Shown in pieces: positions 37,153 to 46,446 of a stretch of 64,000 nt of DNA. Under the pieces are notes generated by a model. The model saw only the letters and a program-made list of their open reading frames with translations, was not told where the DNA came from and did no database searches. Each line of letters begins with the position of its first letter. Within the stretch, counting starts at the first letter, position 1. Location: NCBI GenBank assembly GCA_030447275.1, contig JAUJPF010000012.1, positions 1 to 64,000 of the forward strand, read 5' to 3'. This DNA comes from Solirubrobacteraceae bacterium (GTDB lineage: Bacteria > Actinomycetota > Thermoleophilia > Solirubrobacterales > Solirubrobacteraceae). The translations under genes and the position numbers were made by a program.

Positions 37153-38598
37153 GTGCTCCGCTCTCCGGTCCTGATCGCGCTCACCGCCGTAGGGGCGCTC
37201 GTGCGGTTCGCCACCCTCGACGCCCAGAGCTACTGGTACGACGAGGCGCTCACCTTCGAGCTCGTCAACGACTCGTTCGGCGGCATGCTCGACGGCGTCT
37301 TCGCGCACGAGGCCCAGCCGCCGCCGTACTTCGTCCTTGCGTGGCTGTGGGTGAAGGTCTTCGGTGCCGGCGAGGTCGGCCTTCGGTCGCTGTCGGCGCT
37401 GTTCGGCACGCTCACGGTGCCGGTCGCCTACGAGGCGGCGCGGCGGGTGGGCGGGGCGCGGGTGGCGCTCGTGACCGGGGTGCTCACGGCGTTGAGCCCG
37501 CCGCTGGTCTGGTACTCGCAGGAGGCCCGCGCGTACGCGCTCGTGGCCTTCCTCGGCGCCGTCGCGCTGCTCTTCTTCGTGCGCGCGCTCGACGGCTACG
37601 CGCGGCGCGACCTCGTGGTGTGGGCCGTCGCGACGGTGCTCGCCGTGGCGACGCACTACTTCGCGCTCTTCCTCGCGCTGCCGATGGGCCTGTGGCTGCT
37701 CCTGCGCGCGCCGTCGCTGCGCCGCATCGTCCCCTACCTCGCCGCGGTGGCGGTAGGGCTGCTCGCGGTCGCCCCGATGCTCCTGCACCAGCAGGAGCAC
37801 GGCGGCGTGAACTGGATCGGGGACGTGCCGATCCGGGCGCGGATCCGCGAGATCGTCTTCTTCTTCGCGTTCGGGCCGGGTGGCCTCGGCTCGCTGCACG
37901 AGCACCGCGGCGTCATCTTCCTGCTCGGCGGTCTGCTCTTCGCCCTCGTGGCGGGGGCGGCGCTGGCGTGGTCGGAGGAGCCCGTGCGACGCCGGCTCGT
38001 GCCCGTCCTCGTCGTCGGCCTCGCGGTGTTCGCGCTCGCGTTCGCCGCGCGCGTCGTCGGGTCGGACTACGTCCTGGAGCGGAACTTCCTGCCGGCCCTG
38101 ATCCCGCTGACGATCGCGCTGGCGGTGGGCCTGTGCCTCCCGCGGGTGCGCCGCCTCGGGACCGGCCTGGCCGTCGTGGCAGCCCTCGCCTTCGCCGCGG
38201 TGGTGATCGTCGAGACGCCGCACGACGAGCAGCACCAGCGCGACGACTGGCGCGCGCTGGCCGCGCGCATCGGGCCGCCGTCGGAGGATCGCATCGTCTC
38301 GGTCGCGCCCCACTGGCACGGCAAGGCCCTGCGCGTCTACCTCCCCGGCCTCGACTACCTGCAGGTCCCCGGTCGCGTCCGCACGATCTACACCGCCCAG
38401 CTCGAGACCTTCGTCCCGTTCGGCCAGGCCCCCGCCGTGCGCGCTCCGCCGCCGCCGTTCCGCGAGACCCGCGTACAGCGCCTGCAGTACATGACGGTGC
38501 GCGAGTACACGGCCCCCGAGCCGGTGATGATCGACCCGGCCGCGCTGAGGACGCCCGGCCGGAACGGCGCCGGGCCCCTGTTCCAGGCGGCGGGCTGA
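37153..38598 (+). CDS. GT39-like polytopic membrane mannosyltransferase
   Basis: A 481-residue integral membrane protein with about ten hydrophobic segments. The first loop carries YWYDEALTFELV, where the Asp-Glu pair is the catalytic signature of GT-C glycosyltransferases (PMT/ArnT group), and AQPPPYFVLAWLWVKVFG follows. The enzyme should transfer a sugar from a polyprenyl-phosphate donor outside the membrane, to protein or lipid. GTG 37153 is used because upstream sequence runs into the tRNA. It converges with the P450 gene (6-base gap). Confidence 0.85.
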   Translation: MLRSPVLIALTAVGALVRFATLDAQSYWYDEALTFELVNDSFGGMLDGVFAHEAQPPPYFVLAWLWVKVFGAGEVGLRSLSALFGTLTVPVAYEAARRVGGARVALVTGVLTALSPPLVWYSQEARAYALVAFLGAVALLFFVRALDGYARRDLVVWAVATVLAVATHYFALFLALPMGLWLLLRAPSLRRIVPYLAAVAVGLLAVAPMLLHQQEHGGVNWIGDVPIRARIREIVFFFAFGPGGLGSLHEHRGVIFLLGGLLFALVAGAALAWSEEPVRRRLVPVLVVGLAVFALAFAARVVGSDYVLERNFLPALIPLTIALAVGLCLPRVRRLGTGLAVVAALAFAAVVIVETPHDEQHQRDDWRALAARIGPPSEDRIVSVAPHWHGKALRVYLPGLDYLQVPGRVRTIYTAQLETFVPFGQAPAVRAPPPPFRETRVQRLQYMTVREYTAPEPVMIDPAALRTPGRNGAGPLFQAAG

Positions 38599-38604
38599 GT
38601 ACGC

Positions 38605-39858
38605 CTACGGCACCGCAGCGCCGCCCTCCAGGCGGACGGGCAGCGTCTTGAGCTGGCTGACGAACGGCGACTCGACCCACTGCGCCGGCCCTTCGAGCTC
38701 CATCGCCGGGAAGCGCCTCAGCGTCTCCTCGAAGAGCGCGCGCAGCTCGAGCCGGGCCAGGGCCGTGCCGAGGCAGTAGTGACGCCCGCCCGCGCCGAAC
38801 GCCTGATGCTCGGGGCTGCGGGTGACGTCGAAGCGGTCGGGCTCCTCGTAGCGCGACTCGTCGCGGTTCGACGACGAGTACCACAGGACCACCTTGTCGC
38901 CCTCGCGGATCGGCTGGCCCTGCAGCTCGGTGTCGCGCGTCGCCGTGCGGCGGAAGTGGGCGAACGCCGGGAACATCCGCAGCGACTCCTCGACCGCCGA
39001 CGGGATGAGCGACGGGTCGGCGAGCAGCTTGGCCCGCTCCCCCGGATGCTCCATCAGCGCCCGCATCCCGCTGCAGTACGTCGCCTTGGTGCTGTCGTTG
39101 CCCGCCGCCATGAGGAGGAAGAAGCCCATGACGATCTCGTGGTCCTCCAGCCGCTCGCCGTCGACCTCGGCGTGGACGAGCACCGACGTCAGGTCGTCGG
39201 TCGGCGACTCGCGGCGCGCGGCCATCAGCTCGCCGCAGCGGCGGAAGAGCTCGGGGACGTCGCGCTGCATCACCGACTCGGGCCCCCCCGGCGTGATGTC
39301 CGGGTCGCCCGCGGCCATGATCGCGGTCATCAGCCGCGCCCACACCGCGTCGTCCTCGGGCGGGATCCCCATGAAGCTGCCGATGACGCGGGCGACGACC
39401 GGCTGGGCGACGTCGTCGACGAGGTCGCACGTCGCGCGGCCCTCGAGGCGGTCGAGGACGTCGACGACGATCGAGCGGATCGCGTCCTCGTGCGCGGCGA
39501 TCCGCTTCGGCGTGAAGCCGCGCTGGAACAGCGCCTTCAGGCGGTCGTGCTTCGGCGGGTCCATCGCGATGAACATCGAGCGCTGGAGGTCGAGCGGCAT
39601 GATCGCGTCGGTGAGCGACGTGATCCCGCCGCGCTCCGACGAGTAGGTCTCGAAGTCGCGGCTCACCGCGTGGATGCCGTCCCACGTCGTGACCGACCAG
39701 AAGCCGGCCTCGCCCGGGAACTCCGTGACGCGATCGGTCCAGTGCACCGGGCACTGCGCGCGCATCTGGCTGAACAGCTCGTGCGGCGGCCCGTCGCGCC
39801 AGACGTCGCGCTCGGTGACGAGGACGCCGTCCAGTGAGGTCCGAGACGGGGCGGTCAT
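38605..39858 (-). CDS. Cytochrome P450
   Basis: A 417-residue P450 with the I-helix motif AAGNDSTKATY (Asn-Asp-Ser-Thr in the AGxxT position), ExxR in EESLRMFPAF, the RFDVTRSP element, and the heme-thiolate loop FGAGGRHYCLGTALARLEL. The MFIAMDPPKHDRLKALFQRGF segment is the usual C-helix approach of bacterial P450s. The pattern is close to CYP125/CYP142-like lipid or sterol oxidases, but this is an impression. It diverges from a desaturase gene, so a lipid role is plausible. Confidence 0.9.
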   Translation of the reverse strand: MTAPSRTSLDGVLVTERDVWRDGPPHELFSQMRAQCPVHWTDRVTEFPGEAGFWSVTTWDGIHAVSRDFETYSSERGGITSLTDAIMPLDLQRSMFIAMDPPKHDRLKALFQRGFTPKRIAAHEDAIRSIVVDVLDRLEGRATCDLVDDVAQPVVARVIGSFMGIPPEDDAVWARLMTAIMAAGDPDITPGGPESVMQRDVPELFRRCGELMAARRESPTDDLTSVLVHAEVDGERLEDHEIVMGFFLLMAAGNDSTKATYCSGMRALMEHPGERAKLLADPSLIPSAVEESLRMFPAFAHFRRTATRDTELQGQPIREGDKVVLWYSSSNRDESRYEEPDRFDVTRSPEHQAFGAGGRHYCLGTALARLELRALFEETLRRFPAMELEGPAQWVESPFVSQLKTLPVRLEGGAAVP

Positions 39859-39970
39859 GGCGCGACCCTACCGGGGCCGCCCAGGCGGGTGGAGCCGCGA
39901 CCGGACGGGTAGGAGATGCCCGCGGGCCGCTACGGTTCGCCGCCCCGACCCCGTGCCCGGAGGGCCCTTC

Positions 39971-40966
39971 ATGTCGAAAGACGCCATCGCGCCGTACGCA
40001 CGCCCGGACGTCGGGCGCAGCGCGCTCGACCTCGCCACCTCGGTCGTCCCGTACGTCGCGCTCAGCGTCCTCGGCTACCTGCTGGTCGACTCCTCCCCGC
40101 TCGCCGCGCTGGCCATCGCCCCGCTGGCCGCCGGCTTCCTGCTGCGGACGTACATCATGTTCCACGACTGCGCCCACGGCTCGTTCCTGCCGTCCAAGCG
40201 CGGGAACGTGTGGCTCGGCCGCGTCCTCGGGCTCGTCGTGTGGACGCCCTACGCGAAGTGGAAGCACGACCACGCCGTGCACCACGCGACCGCCGGCGAC
40301 CTCGATCGCCGCGGGACCGGCGACGTGACGACGTGGACGGTCGAGGAGTACCGCTCGAAGACGTGGAAGGGCCGCCTCGGCTACCGCCTGTTCCGCAACC
40401 CGCTCGTCATGTTCGGGCTCGGCCCGATCTGGGGCCTCATGATCCAGCCGCGCCGGGTCGGCAAGACCGACCGCTCGCGGCTGCGCAACAGCGTCCACCT
40501 CACGAACCTCGCGCTGCTCGTCATCCTCGGCGGGCTTGTCGCGCTGGTGGGCTGGAAGGCGTACCTGCTCGTGCAGGGCCCCGCGGTCTTCCTCGCCGCC
40601 GCCGCCGGCGTCTGGCTCTTCTACGTCCAGCACCAGTTCGAGGACGCCTACTGGGAGAGCGGCGAGTCGTGGAAGTACGACGACGCCGCGCTGAAGGGCA
40701 GCTCGTACCTCGACCTCCCCCAGCCGCTCCAGTGGTTCAGCGGCAACATCGGCCTGCATCACGTCCACCACCTGAGCGCGCGCGTCCCGAACTACAAGCT
40801 CCAGAGCGCGCACGACGCGCTGCCGGTGTTCCAGAGCGTGCCGAGGCTGTCGCTGACCGACGGCCTGAAGGCGCCGCGACTGAAGCTGTGGGACGAGGAG
40901 CGCGGCCGGCTGGTGACGTTCGCCGAGGCGACCGCGCCGCGCGAGCCGGCGCCGGTCCCGGCCTAG
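39971..40966 (+). CDS. Membrane fatty acid desaturase
   Basis: A 331-residue di-iron integral membrane desaturase. The three histidine boxes are HDCAHGSF near residue 62, HDHAVHHATAG near 97 and HHVHHLS near 263, with hydrophobic hairpins between them. The arrangement fits omega-6/delta-12 type acyl-lipid desaturases. It introduces double bonds into membrane acyl chains using reduced ferredoxin or cytochrome b5-like donors. The start ATG lies 112 bases from the divergent P450 start; no clear promoter was picked there. Confidence 0.92.
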   Translation: MSKDAIAPYARPDVGRSALDLATSVVPYVALSVLGYLLVDSSPLAALAIAPLAAGFLLRTYIMFHDCAHGSFLPSKRGNVWLGRVLGLVVWTPYAKWKHDHAVHHATAGDLDRRGTGDVTTWTVEEYRSKTWKGRLGYRLFRNPLVMFGLGPIWGLMIQPRRVGKTDRSRLRNSVHLTNLALLVILGGLVALVGWKAYLLVQGPAVFLAAAAGVWLFYVQHQFEDAYWESGESWKYDDAALKGSSYLDLPQPLQWFSGNIGLHHVHHLSARVPNYKLQSAHDALPVFQSVPRLSLTDGLKAPRLKLWDEERGRLVTFAEATAPREPAPVPA

Positions 40967-40970
40967 ACGG

Positions 40971-42155
40971 CTAGAGCCGGACGCTGCGCGGCTGGAGGTC
41001 CTCGTACAGCGAGGCCGTCGACCGGGCCACGTCGGCCCAGTCGAAGCGCAGCACGTGCTCGCGGCCCTCGGCCACCAGGCGCTCGCGCAGCTCGCGGTCG
41101 GTGAGGACGCGGACGATCGTGCGGGTCAGCGCCGCGGTGTCGGTCGAGCGGAAGCGCAGCCCGACGTCGCGCGGCACCACCTCCCTCAGCCCGCCGGTGT
41201 CGGCGGCGACGCACGGGCAGCCCGAGGCCATCGCCTCGAGAGCCACGAGGCCGAACGGCTCGTAGAGCGAGGGGATCACGCACAGGTCGGCGATCCGGTA
41301 GATGCCGTGGAGCGCATCGTCGCCGAGCCAGCCGACGAACGTGCCGTGCCCGTCGAGCCCGAGCCGCGCCGCCTGCGCCCGCAGCTCCTCCTCGTGGGTC
41401 CCGGTCCCGGCGACGAGGAAGCGCACGTCGCCGAGCTGCTCGATCACCCCGGGCAGCGCGTCGAGCGCGACCTGGAAGCCCTTCTCGTAGACGAGGCGGC
41501 CGGCGAGCAGCACGAGCTTCTGGTCCGGTGCGGCGTAGCGGGCCCGCAGGGCGGCGAGGTCGCCCGGCGCGTACAGGTCGGACGGGTCGATGCCGTTCGG
41601 GATGACCGAGATGGCGTCCTTCGGCAGGTCGAAGACGTCGGAGAGGTGGCCCTGCATGTACTTCGAGCACGCGATGACGCGGTCGGCGCGGTGGACCATG
41701 CGCCGCTCGACCGCGTGGATGTGCGACTGCGGGTGCTTGTCGACCCAGCCCTGGTGGCGGCCGTGCTCGGTGGCGTGGACGGTGACCACCCACGGGACGC
41801 GCATCCGCGTCGCCAACCGCTGCGCGGCCACCGCGACGAGCCAGTCGTGCGAGTGCAGCAGGTCGAAGTCGAAGCGCTCGAGCAGCTCCGCCCCCGCGGC
41901 GAGCATGTCGGCGTTCATCTGCGCGATCCAGGCGAGGAACGCGTCGAGGTCGTCGCGCGGGAAGGCGGGCTCGCGGACGCGGTAGACGATGACGCCGTGG
42001 CGCTCCTCCTCGGCCGGGGCGTGGTCCCCGCCGCGCGTGAGGACGTGGACCTCGTGCCCGGCGGCCGCGAGCTGCTCGGTGAGCTTGCGAACGTGGCGCG
42101 CCAGTCCACCCTCCACGATCGGCGGGAACTCCCAGGACAGGATCAGGACGCGCAC
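40971..42155 (-). CDS. GT4 glycosyltransferase (glycogen synthase-like/GT-B)
   Basis: A 394-residue GT-B enzyme. It begins VRVLILSWEFPPIVEGGLARH, the donor/acceptor-domain start shared with actinobacterial GlgA and alpha-maltose-1-phosphate synthases. HSHDWLVAVAAQRL follows, then AGRLVYEKGFQ and the GT4 acceptor motif PSLYEPFGLVALEAMASG. It should transfer glucose or another sugar from a nucleotide sugar to an alpha-glucan or small acceptor. GTG 42155 is the natural start. The acceptor is not settled by the sequence. Confidence 0.88.
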   Translation of the reverse strand: MRVLILSWEFPPIVEGGLARHVRKLTEQLAAAGHEVHVLTRGGDHAPAEEERHGVIVYRVREPAFPRDDLDAFLAWIAQMNADMLAAGAELLERFDFDLLHSHDWLVAVAAQRLATRMRVPWVVTVHATEHGRHQGWVDKHPQSHIHAVERRMVHRADRVIACSKYMQGHLSDVFDLPKDAISVIPNGIDPSDLYAPGDLAALRARYAAPDQKLVLLAGRLVYEKGFQVALDALPGVIEQLGDVRFLVAGTGTHEEELRAQAARLGLDGHGTFVGWLGDDALHGIYRIADLCVIPSLYEPFGLVALEAMASGCPCVAADTGGLREVVPRDVGLRFRSTDTAALTRTIVRVLTDRELRERLVAEGREHVLRFDWADVARSTASLYEDLQPRSVRL

Positions 42156-42181
42156 GGCGCGGGGCAGGCTACCGGGCGCCG

Positions 42182-42865
42182 CTACCGGGCGCGGTCGCGC
42201 CGGTGCGCCGCGATGAGCGCGGCGCCCGCGTGCTCGCGCAGCGCGCGGCGGGCGTAGCGCAGCCGGTACCCGAGGTCCGGCGCCGGGGGCAGCGCGATGT
42301 GCGACGGAAGGCGCTCGGCGCGGAGCGCGCGCGCCGCGCGGTCGGCGATCTCCACCTGCCCGACGGCGGTCGCGTGGACGCGGTCGGCCCACACCCAGCG
42401 GGAGCCGGTGAAGTCGCGCAGGTCGACGACGAGCGTGCCGCGCTCGCCGGCCAGCCGCTCGACGATGGCGTTGGCCTCCAGCACCTTCGCGCCCGCCGGC
42501 GGCACCCCGAGGTCGAGCGGCAGCGTCGCGGCGAGCGTCCGGTCGCAGCGGGCGCCGAGCGCGTCGAGGACGGTCCGCAGGTCGCGCTCGTAGGCCGCGG
42601 CGTCCCACTCGATCCGCCGCACGTCGTTGGCGCCGACGTAGATGCTGCCGACGTCGTAGTGCTCGCCGGGGATCGCCGGGAGCTGCTCGCGCACGACGTC
42701 CGCCGCGGACGCCCCGTCGGCGGCGAGCTTGGTGACCGGCAGGTCGAGCGTGCGGCCCAGCCACAGCGACCACGACTGCGGGATGAGCCCGCCCTGCGGC
42801 TCGCCGTGGCCGTTGGTGATCGAGTCGCCGAGGGCGAGGACGCCCAGCCGGCACGGCGACGCCAT
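42182..42865 (-). CDS. SGNH/GDSL-type hydrolase
   Basis: A 227-residue SGNH-fold esterase. Block I is VLALGDSITNGHGEP near residue 10, with the nucleophile Ser in GDSITNG. Block III is YVGANDVRR with the Asn, and block V is WADRVHATAVGQ with the catalytic Asp and His. There is no signal peptide. It begins 1 base after the ThrRS stop, so the two are cotranscribed, and it may hydrolyse a lipid or acyl ester in the cytoplasm. Substrate is unknown. Confidence 0.88.
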   Translation of the reverse strand: MASPCRLGVLALGDSITNGHGEPQGGLIPQSWSLWLGRTLDLPVTKLAADGASAADVVREQLPAIPGEHYDVGSIYVGANDVRRIEWDAAAYERDLRTVLDALGARCDRTLAATLPLDLGVPPAGAKVLEANAIVERLAGERGTLVVDLRDFTGSRWVWADRVHATAVGQVEIADRAARALRAERLPSHIALPPAPDLGYRLRYARRALREHAGAALIAAHRRDRAR

Positions 42866-42866
42866 C

Positions 42867-44693
42867 TCAGTCGAGCGCCGGCGAGCGGCGCGCGATCGCG
42901 TCCGCCAGCCGCGCCCGGAACGCGTCGACCGCGAGCGTCTCCTGCTCACGGACGCCGTGGCGGCGGAGCGTGACCGTCCCCGCCTCGGCCTCCTTGTCGC
43001 CGACGACGAGCACGTTGGGGATCTTCTGCGCCGCGGCGTTGCGGATCGCCTTGCCGAGGGTCTCGTCGCCGGGGTCGCGCTCGACGCGCACGCCGTCGTC
43101 GCGCAGCCGCTGCTCGACCGACCGCGCGTAGTCCTCGAGCCGCTCGGAGACGGTGAGGATGCGGACCTGGACCGGCGCGAGCCAGGTCGGGAACGCGCCG
43201 CCGTAGTGCTCGATGAGGAAGGCGACGAACCGCTCGTGCGTGCCGAGCGGCGCGCGGTGGATGACGTACGGCCGGTGCTCGGCGTTGTCGGCGCCCGTGT
43301 ACGTGAGGCCCATCCGCGCCGGCTGGGCGAAGTCGAGCTGGTTCGTGCTCGCCGTCTCCTCGCGGCCGGTCACCGTCCGGAACTGGACGTCGATCTTCGG
43401 CCCGTAGAACGCGGCCTCGCCCTTGCCCTCGACGTACGGCACGCCGGTCTCGTCCATCGCCGTGCGCACGAGCGCCTGCGTCTTCTCCCACGCCTCGGGG
43501 TCGTCGACGTACTTCGCCTTTCCCTTCTCGGAGGTCGGGTCCCAGGTGGAGAAGCGCATGTAGAACTGGTCGAGCCCGAGGATGTCGTAGACCTGCTGGT
43601 GCATCCGGATCACCGCGACGAACTCCTCGGTGATCTGCTCCTCGGTGCAGTAGATGTGCGCGTCGTTCATCGTCATCCCGCGCACGCGGAGCAGGCCGGA
43701 GAGCGCGCCGTGGTCCTCGTAGCGGTAGACGGTGCCGTACTCGGCCAGGCGCAGCGGGAGGTCGCGGTAGCTGCGCGGCCGCGCGGCGTAGACGCGGTGG
43801 TGGTGCGGGCAGTTCATCGGGCGCAGCGCGTACTCGTCCTTCGCCCCCTCCTCGCCGCCCTCGAGCTCCATGAACGGGTACATGCCCTCGGCGTAGTAGG
43901 GCAGGTGGCCGGACATGTAGTAGAGGTCGGTCTTGGCGATGTTCGGCGTCGAGACGCGCTGGAAGCCGGCCTTGAACTCGAGCTCCTTGGCGAGCTTCTC
44001 GAGCTCGTCGCGGATGACCGTGCCCTTCGGCAGCCAGAGCGGCAGGCCGGGGCCGACGACGTCGTCGATGACGAACAGGTCGAGCTCGCGCCCGAGCTTC
44101 TTGTGGTCGTGCTCGAGCGCGAGGCGGTAGGCCTCGACGTGCGCGTCGAGCTCCTCCTTCGACGGATAGGCCCACGCGTACACGCGCGTCATCTGGATGT
44201 TCTTCTCGTCGCCGCGCCAGTAGGCGCCGGCCACGCTGCGCAGCTTGAACGCGTCGCGCGGGATGTCCTTGGCGCGCTCGACGTGGGGGCCGCGGCAGAG
44301 ATCGACGAAGTTGCCGCTGCGGTAGAAGCTCAGCGAGTCGAGGTCCTGCGCGGCGACGAGCTCCTCGGCGTACTCGCGCTTGTACGGCTCGCCCATCGCG
44401 TCGAGGCGCTCGAGCGCCTCGGCCACCGGCAGGTCCTCGCGCTCGAAGCCGACGTTGCGCTTGAGGATCCGCTTCATGGCCCGCTCGAGGTCGGGGAAGT
44501 CCTTCTCGCTCAGCGGCTCGCTCAGGACGAAGTCGTAGTAGAAGCCGTCGTCGATCGGCGGCCCGAAGCCGAGCTTCGTCTGAGGGCGCAGCTCGAGCAC
44601 CGCCATCGCCAGCACGTGCGCGAGGCTGTGGCGCAGGCGGTAGAGCTCGTCGTCGGTGACGGGGTCGGACTCGGCGGTCTCGGTCGCGGCCAT
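42867..44693 (-). CDS. thrS: Threonyl-tRNA synthetase without a TGS domain
   Basis: A 608-residue class II synthetase that charges tRNA-Thr. The N-terminal editing/SAD domain is present (HSLAHVLAMAVL and the later CRGPHV), followed by the catalytic core with the zinc-binding Cys and His in MNCPHHH and NDAHIYC, then class II motifs and the anticodon-binding C-terminus (VRILTVSERLEDYARS). The usual N-terminal TGS domain of about 60 residues is missing; the coding region starts right at DELYRLRHSLAH. A 24-base gap separates it from the divergent ybaK gene. Confidence 0.94.
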   Translation of the reverse strand: MAATETAESDPVTDDELYRLRHSLAHVLAMAVLELRPQTKLGFGPPIDDGFYYDFVLSEPLSEKDFPDLERAMKRILKRNVGFEREDLPVAEALERLDAMGEPYKREYAEELVAAQDLDSLSFYRSGNFVDLCRGPHVERAKDIPRDAFKLRSVAGAYWRGDEKNIQMTRVYAWAYPSKEELDAHVEAYRLALEHDHKKLGRELDLFVIDDVVGPGLPLWLPKGTVIRDELEKLAKELEFKAGFQRVSTPNIAKTDLYYMSGHLPYYAEGMYPFMELEGGEEGAKDEYALRPMNCPHHHRVYAARPRSYRDLPLRLAEYGTVYRYEDHGALSGLLRVRGMTMNDAHIYCTEEQITEEFVAVIRMHQQVYDILGLDQFYMRFSTWDPTSEKGKAKYVDDPEAWEKTQALVRTAMDETGVPYVEGKGEAAFYGPKIDVQFRTVTGREETASTNQLDFAQPARMGLTYTGADNAEHRPYVIHRAPLGTHERFVAFLIEHYGGAFPTWLAPVQVRILTVSERLEDYARSVEQRLRDDGVRVERDPGDETLGKAIRNAAAQKIPNVLVVGDKEAEAGTVTLRRHGVREQETLAVDAFRARLADAIARRSPALD

Positions 44694-44717
44694 CGCCGGA
44701 GCATAGGCTGGCGGTCC

Positions 44718-45152
44718 ATGACCGACTTCCTGGGCCACCCCGTCAGCACGTTCCCGGAGGGGACCCGGACGGCCGCCGACGCCGCCGCGGCGATCGGCTG
44801 CTCGGTCGGGCAGATCGTCAAGTCGCTCGTGTTCCGGCGCGCGAGCGGAGCGGCGCTGCTCGTCGTCGCGTCGGGCTCGAACCGCGTCGACGAGGCCAGG
44901 CTCGAGGCGCTGGCCGGCGAGCCGGTCGGCAAGGCCGACGCGGAGTTCGTCCGGTCGGCCACCGGCTTCGCTATCGGCGGGGTGCCGCCGGCGGGCCACA
45001 CCGCGCCGGTCGAGACGATCGTCGACGAGGACCTGCTCGCCTACGAGGAGATCTGGGCCGCGGCCGGGACGCCGCGGACGGTCTTCCCCCTCTCGCCGGA
45101 CGAGCTCGTGGCGCTGACCGGCGGCCGCGTCGCCGATGTCGCCACGCGGTAG
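44718..45152 (+). CDS. YbaK/ProX-type aminoacyl-tRNA deacylase
   Basis: A 144-residue trans-editing protein. The family core is recognisable in IVKSLVFRRASGAALLVVAS with the conserved Lys, and in GFAIGGVPPAGH, the GxxPPxGH element of the active site. Such proteins remove wrong amino acids from tRNA. It is divergent from thrS and overlaps the next membrane-protein gene by 17 bases. Specificity (Cys-tRNA-Pro, Ala or Ser) is not determined. Confidence 0.9.
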   Translation: MTDFLGHPVSTFPEGTRTAADAAAAIGCSVGQIVKSLVFRRASGAALLVVASGSNRVDEARLEALAGEPVGKADAEFVRSATGFAIGGVPPAGHTAPVETIVDEDLLAYEEIWAAAGTPRTVFPLSPDELVALTGGRVADVATR

Positions 45153-46422
45153 CCGCGGCGCGGTCGCCGCCGGCGTCGCGGCCGCGCTCGCGCTCGCGAT
45201 CGTGCTGCGGGTCGTCCGCGGCGACGCGCTGTGGAGCGCGGGCGAGGGGATCTACGGGCTGACCGCGCGCAGGCTCCTGGAGGGCGGCGACGTCTACGGC
45301 GAGATCGCCGCGGCGCAGCCTCCGCTGCACTTCCTGGCCGGCGCGGGGTTCCTCGCGATCGAGGACTCGATCGGCGGCCTGCGCGCCGGCGTCGGCCTCC
45401 TCCAGCTCGTGTCGGCGGGGCTCGCCGGCGCGATCGCCTGGCGGCTCACCGGGTCGCGCCTCGCGGCGACCGCCGCGCCGCCCGCGACGCTGCTCGCGCC
45501 GTGGAACGTCCACGAGCACGCGGTCTTCATCCCCGAGCACGTCGCCCTGCCGCTCCTGCTCGGGGCGGCGCTGCTGGCCGCGCGGGAGCGCACGGCGGTC
45601 GTCGCCGGCGTCCTCGCCGCGGCGGCGGTGGCGATCAAGCTCCCGCTCGTCCTCGCCGGGGTGGGGATCCTCGCGGGCGCGGCCGCCCGGCCGCGGTTCG
45701 CCGCCGGCGCCGTCGCGGCGGCCGCCGTGCTCGCCGCCGTCTTCGTCGCGGCGTTCGGCGCCGGCGAGTTGTGGGAGAACCTCGTCACCGCGCAGGCCGA
45801 CACCGGCGCGCGCGCACTCGACGACCTCGCCGGCGCGTACGGGCAGCTCGCCTGGAACCTCGCTCCGCTGCTGATGTGGGTGCCGTTCGCGGCACTCGCC
45901 CGCGGCGGCGCCGGTGCCGACCGGCGGCTGCTGGCGACGACGGCCGGCCTCTTCGCGGGCGTCGCGGCCACGCTGCTGACGCTCGCCAAGAACGGAACGG
46001 GCCTCTACGTCGCCGCGTCGGTCGAGGTCGCCGCGGTGCCGCTGGCCGCGGCGGGCGTCGTCGCCCTGCTGCGCCGCGGCCGGCGCCGCCCGCTCGTCGC
46101 GGCGGCGGCACTCGCCGCAGCCGCGCTGCGGCACGCCCCCTCGCACTCGGCGCGCGCGCCGCCCGCGCGCCCCCGCGCGCTCGGGCGCCCCCGCCCCACC
46201 AGCGGCTCCGCGGACCGCCCCACCGCGGAGGCGGACGCCCGGAGGGACGCCCCGGCGCGCGCCTGCCCGCCCGGAACGGCGTCCTCCGGCCCGTCGTTCG
46301 TGGCGCACGCCGCACGCCGCCGGATGCCGGGCGACCAGCCCGACACGTTCATCGTCGCGACCGCCGAGACGCACGCCGAGCTGCTGCGGCGCGTGGAGGC
46401 CGACGCCCGGCGCTGCCCGTAG
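45136..46422 (+). CDS. Polytopic membrane protein, GT-C/ArnT-like
   Basis: A 428-residue membrane protein with about nine hydrophobic segments and an early loop AGEGIYGLTARRLLEGGDVY, followed by EIAAAQPPLHF. This resembles GT-C glycosyltransferase first loops, in which an acid-rich site precedes a PPLH-type turn. The C-terminal stretch after residue 330 turns abruptly into a Pro/Arg/Ala-rich segment and then into RMPGDQPDTFIVATAETH. The low-complexity part may reflect a real linker or a local frame error. ATG 45136 overlaps the upstream ybaK. Confidence 0.7.
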   Translation: MSPRGSRGAVAAGVAAALALAIVLRVVRGDALWSAGEGIYGLTARRLLEGGDVYGEIAAAQPPLHFLAGAGFLAIEDSIGGLRAGVGLLQLVSAGLAGAIAWRLTGSRLAATAAPPATLLAPWNVHEHAVFIPEHVALPLLLGAALLAARERTAVVAGVLAAAAVAIKLPLVLAGVGILAGAAARPRFAAGAVAAAAVLAAVFVAAFGAGELWENLVTAQADTGARALDDLAGAYGQLAWNLAPLLMWVPFAALARGGAGADRRLLATTAGLFAGVAATLLTLAKNGTGLYVAASVEVAAVPLAAAGVVALLRRGRRRPLVAAAALAAAALRHAPSHSARAPPARPRALGRPRPTSGSADRPTAEADARRDAPARACPPGTASSGPSFVAHAARRRMPGDQPDTFIVATAETHAELLRRVEADARRCP

Positions 46423-46446
46423 CGAACGGCCCGTGGCCGCGAGCGG

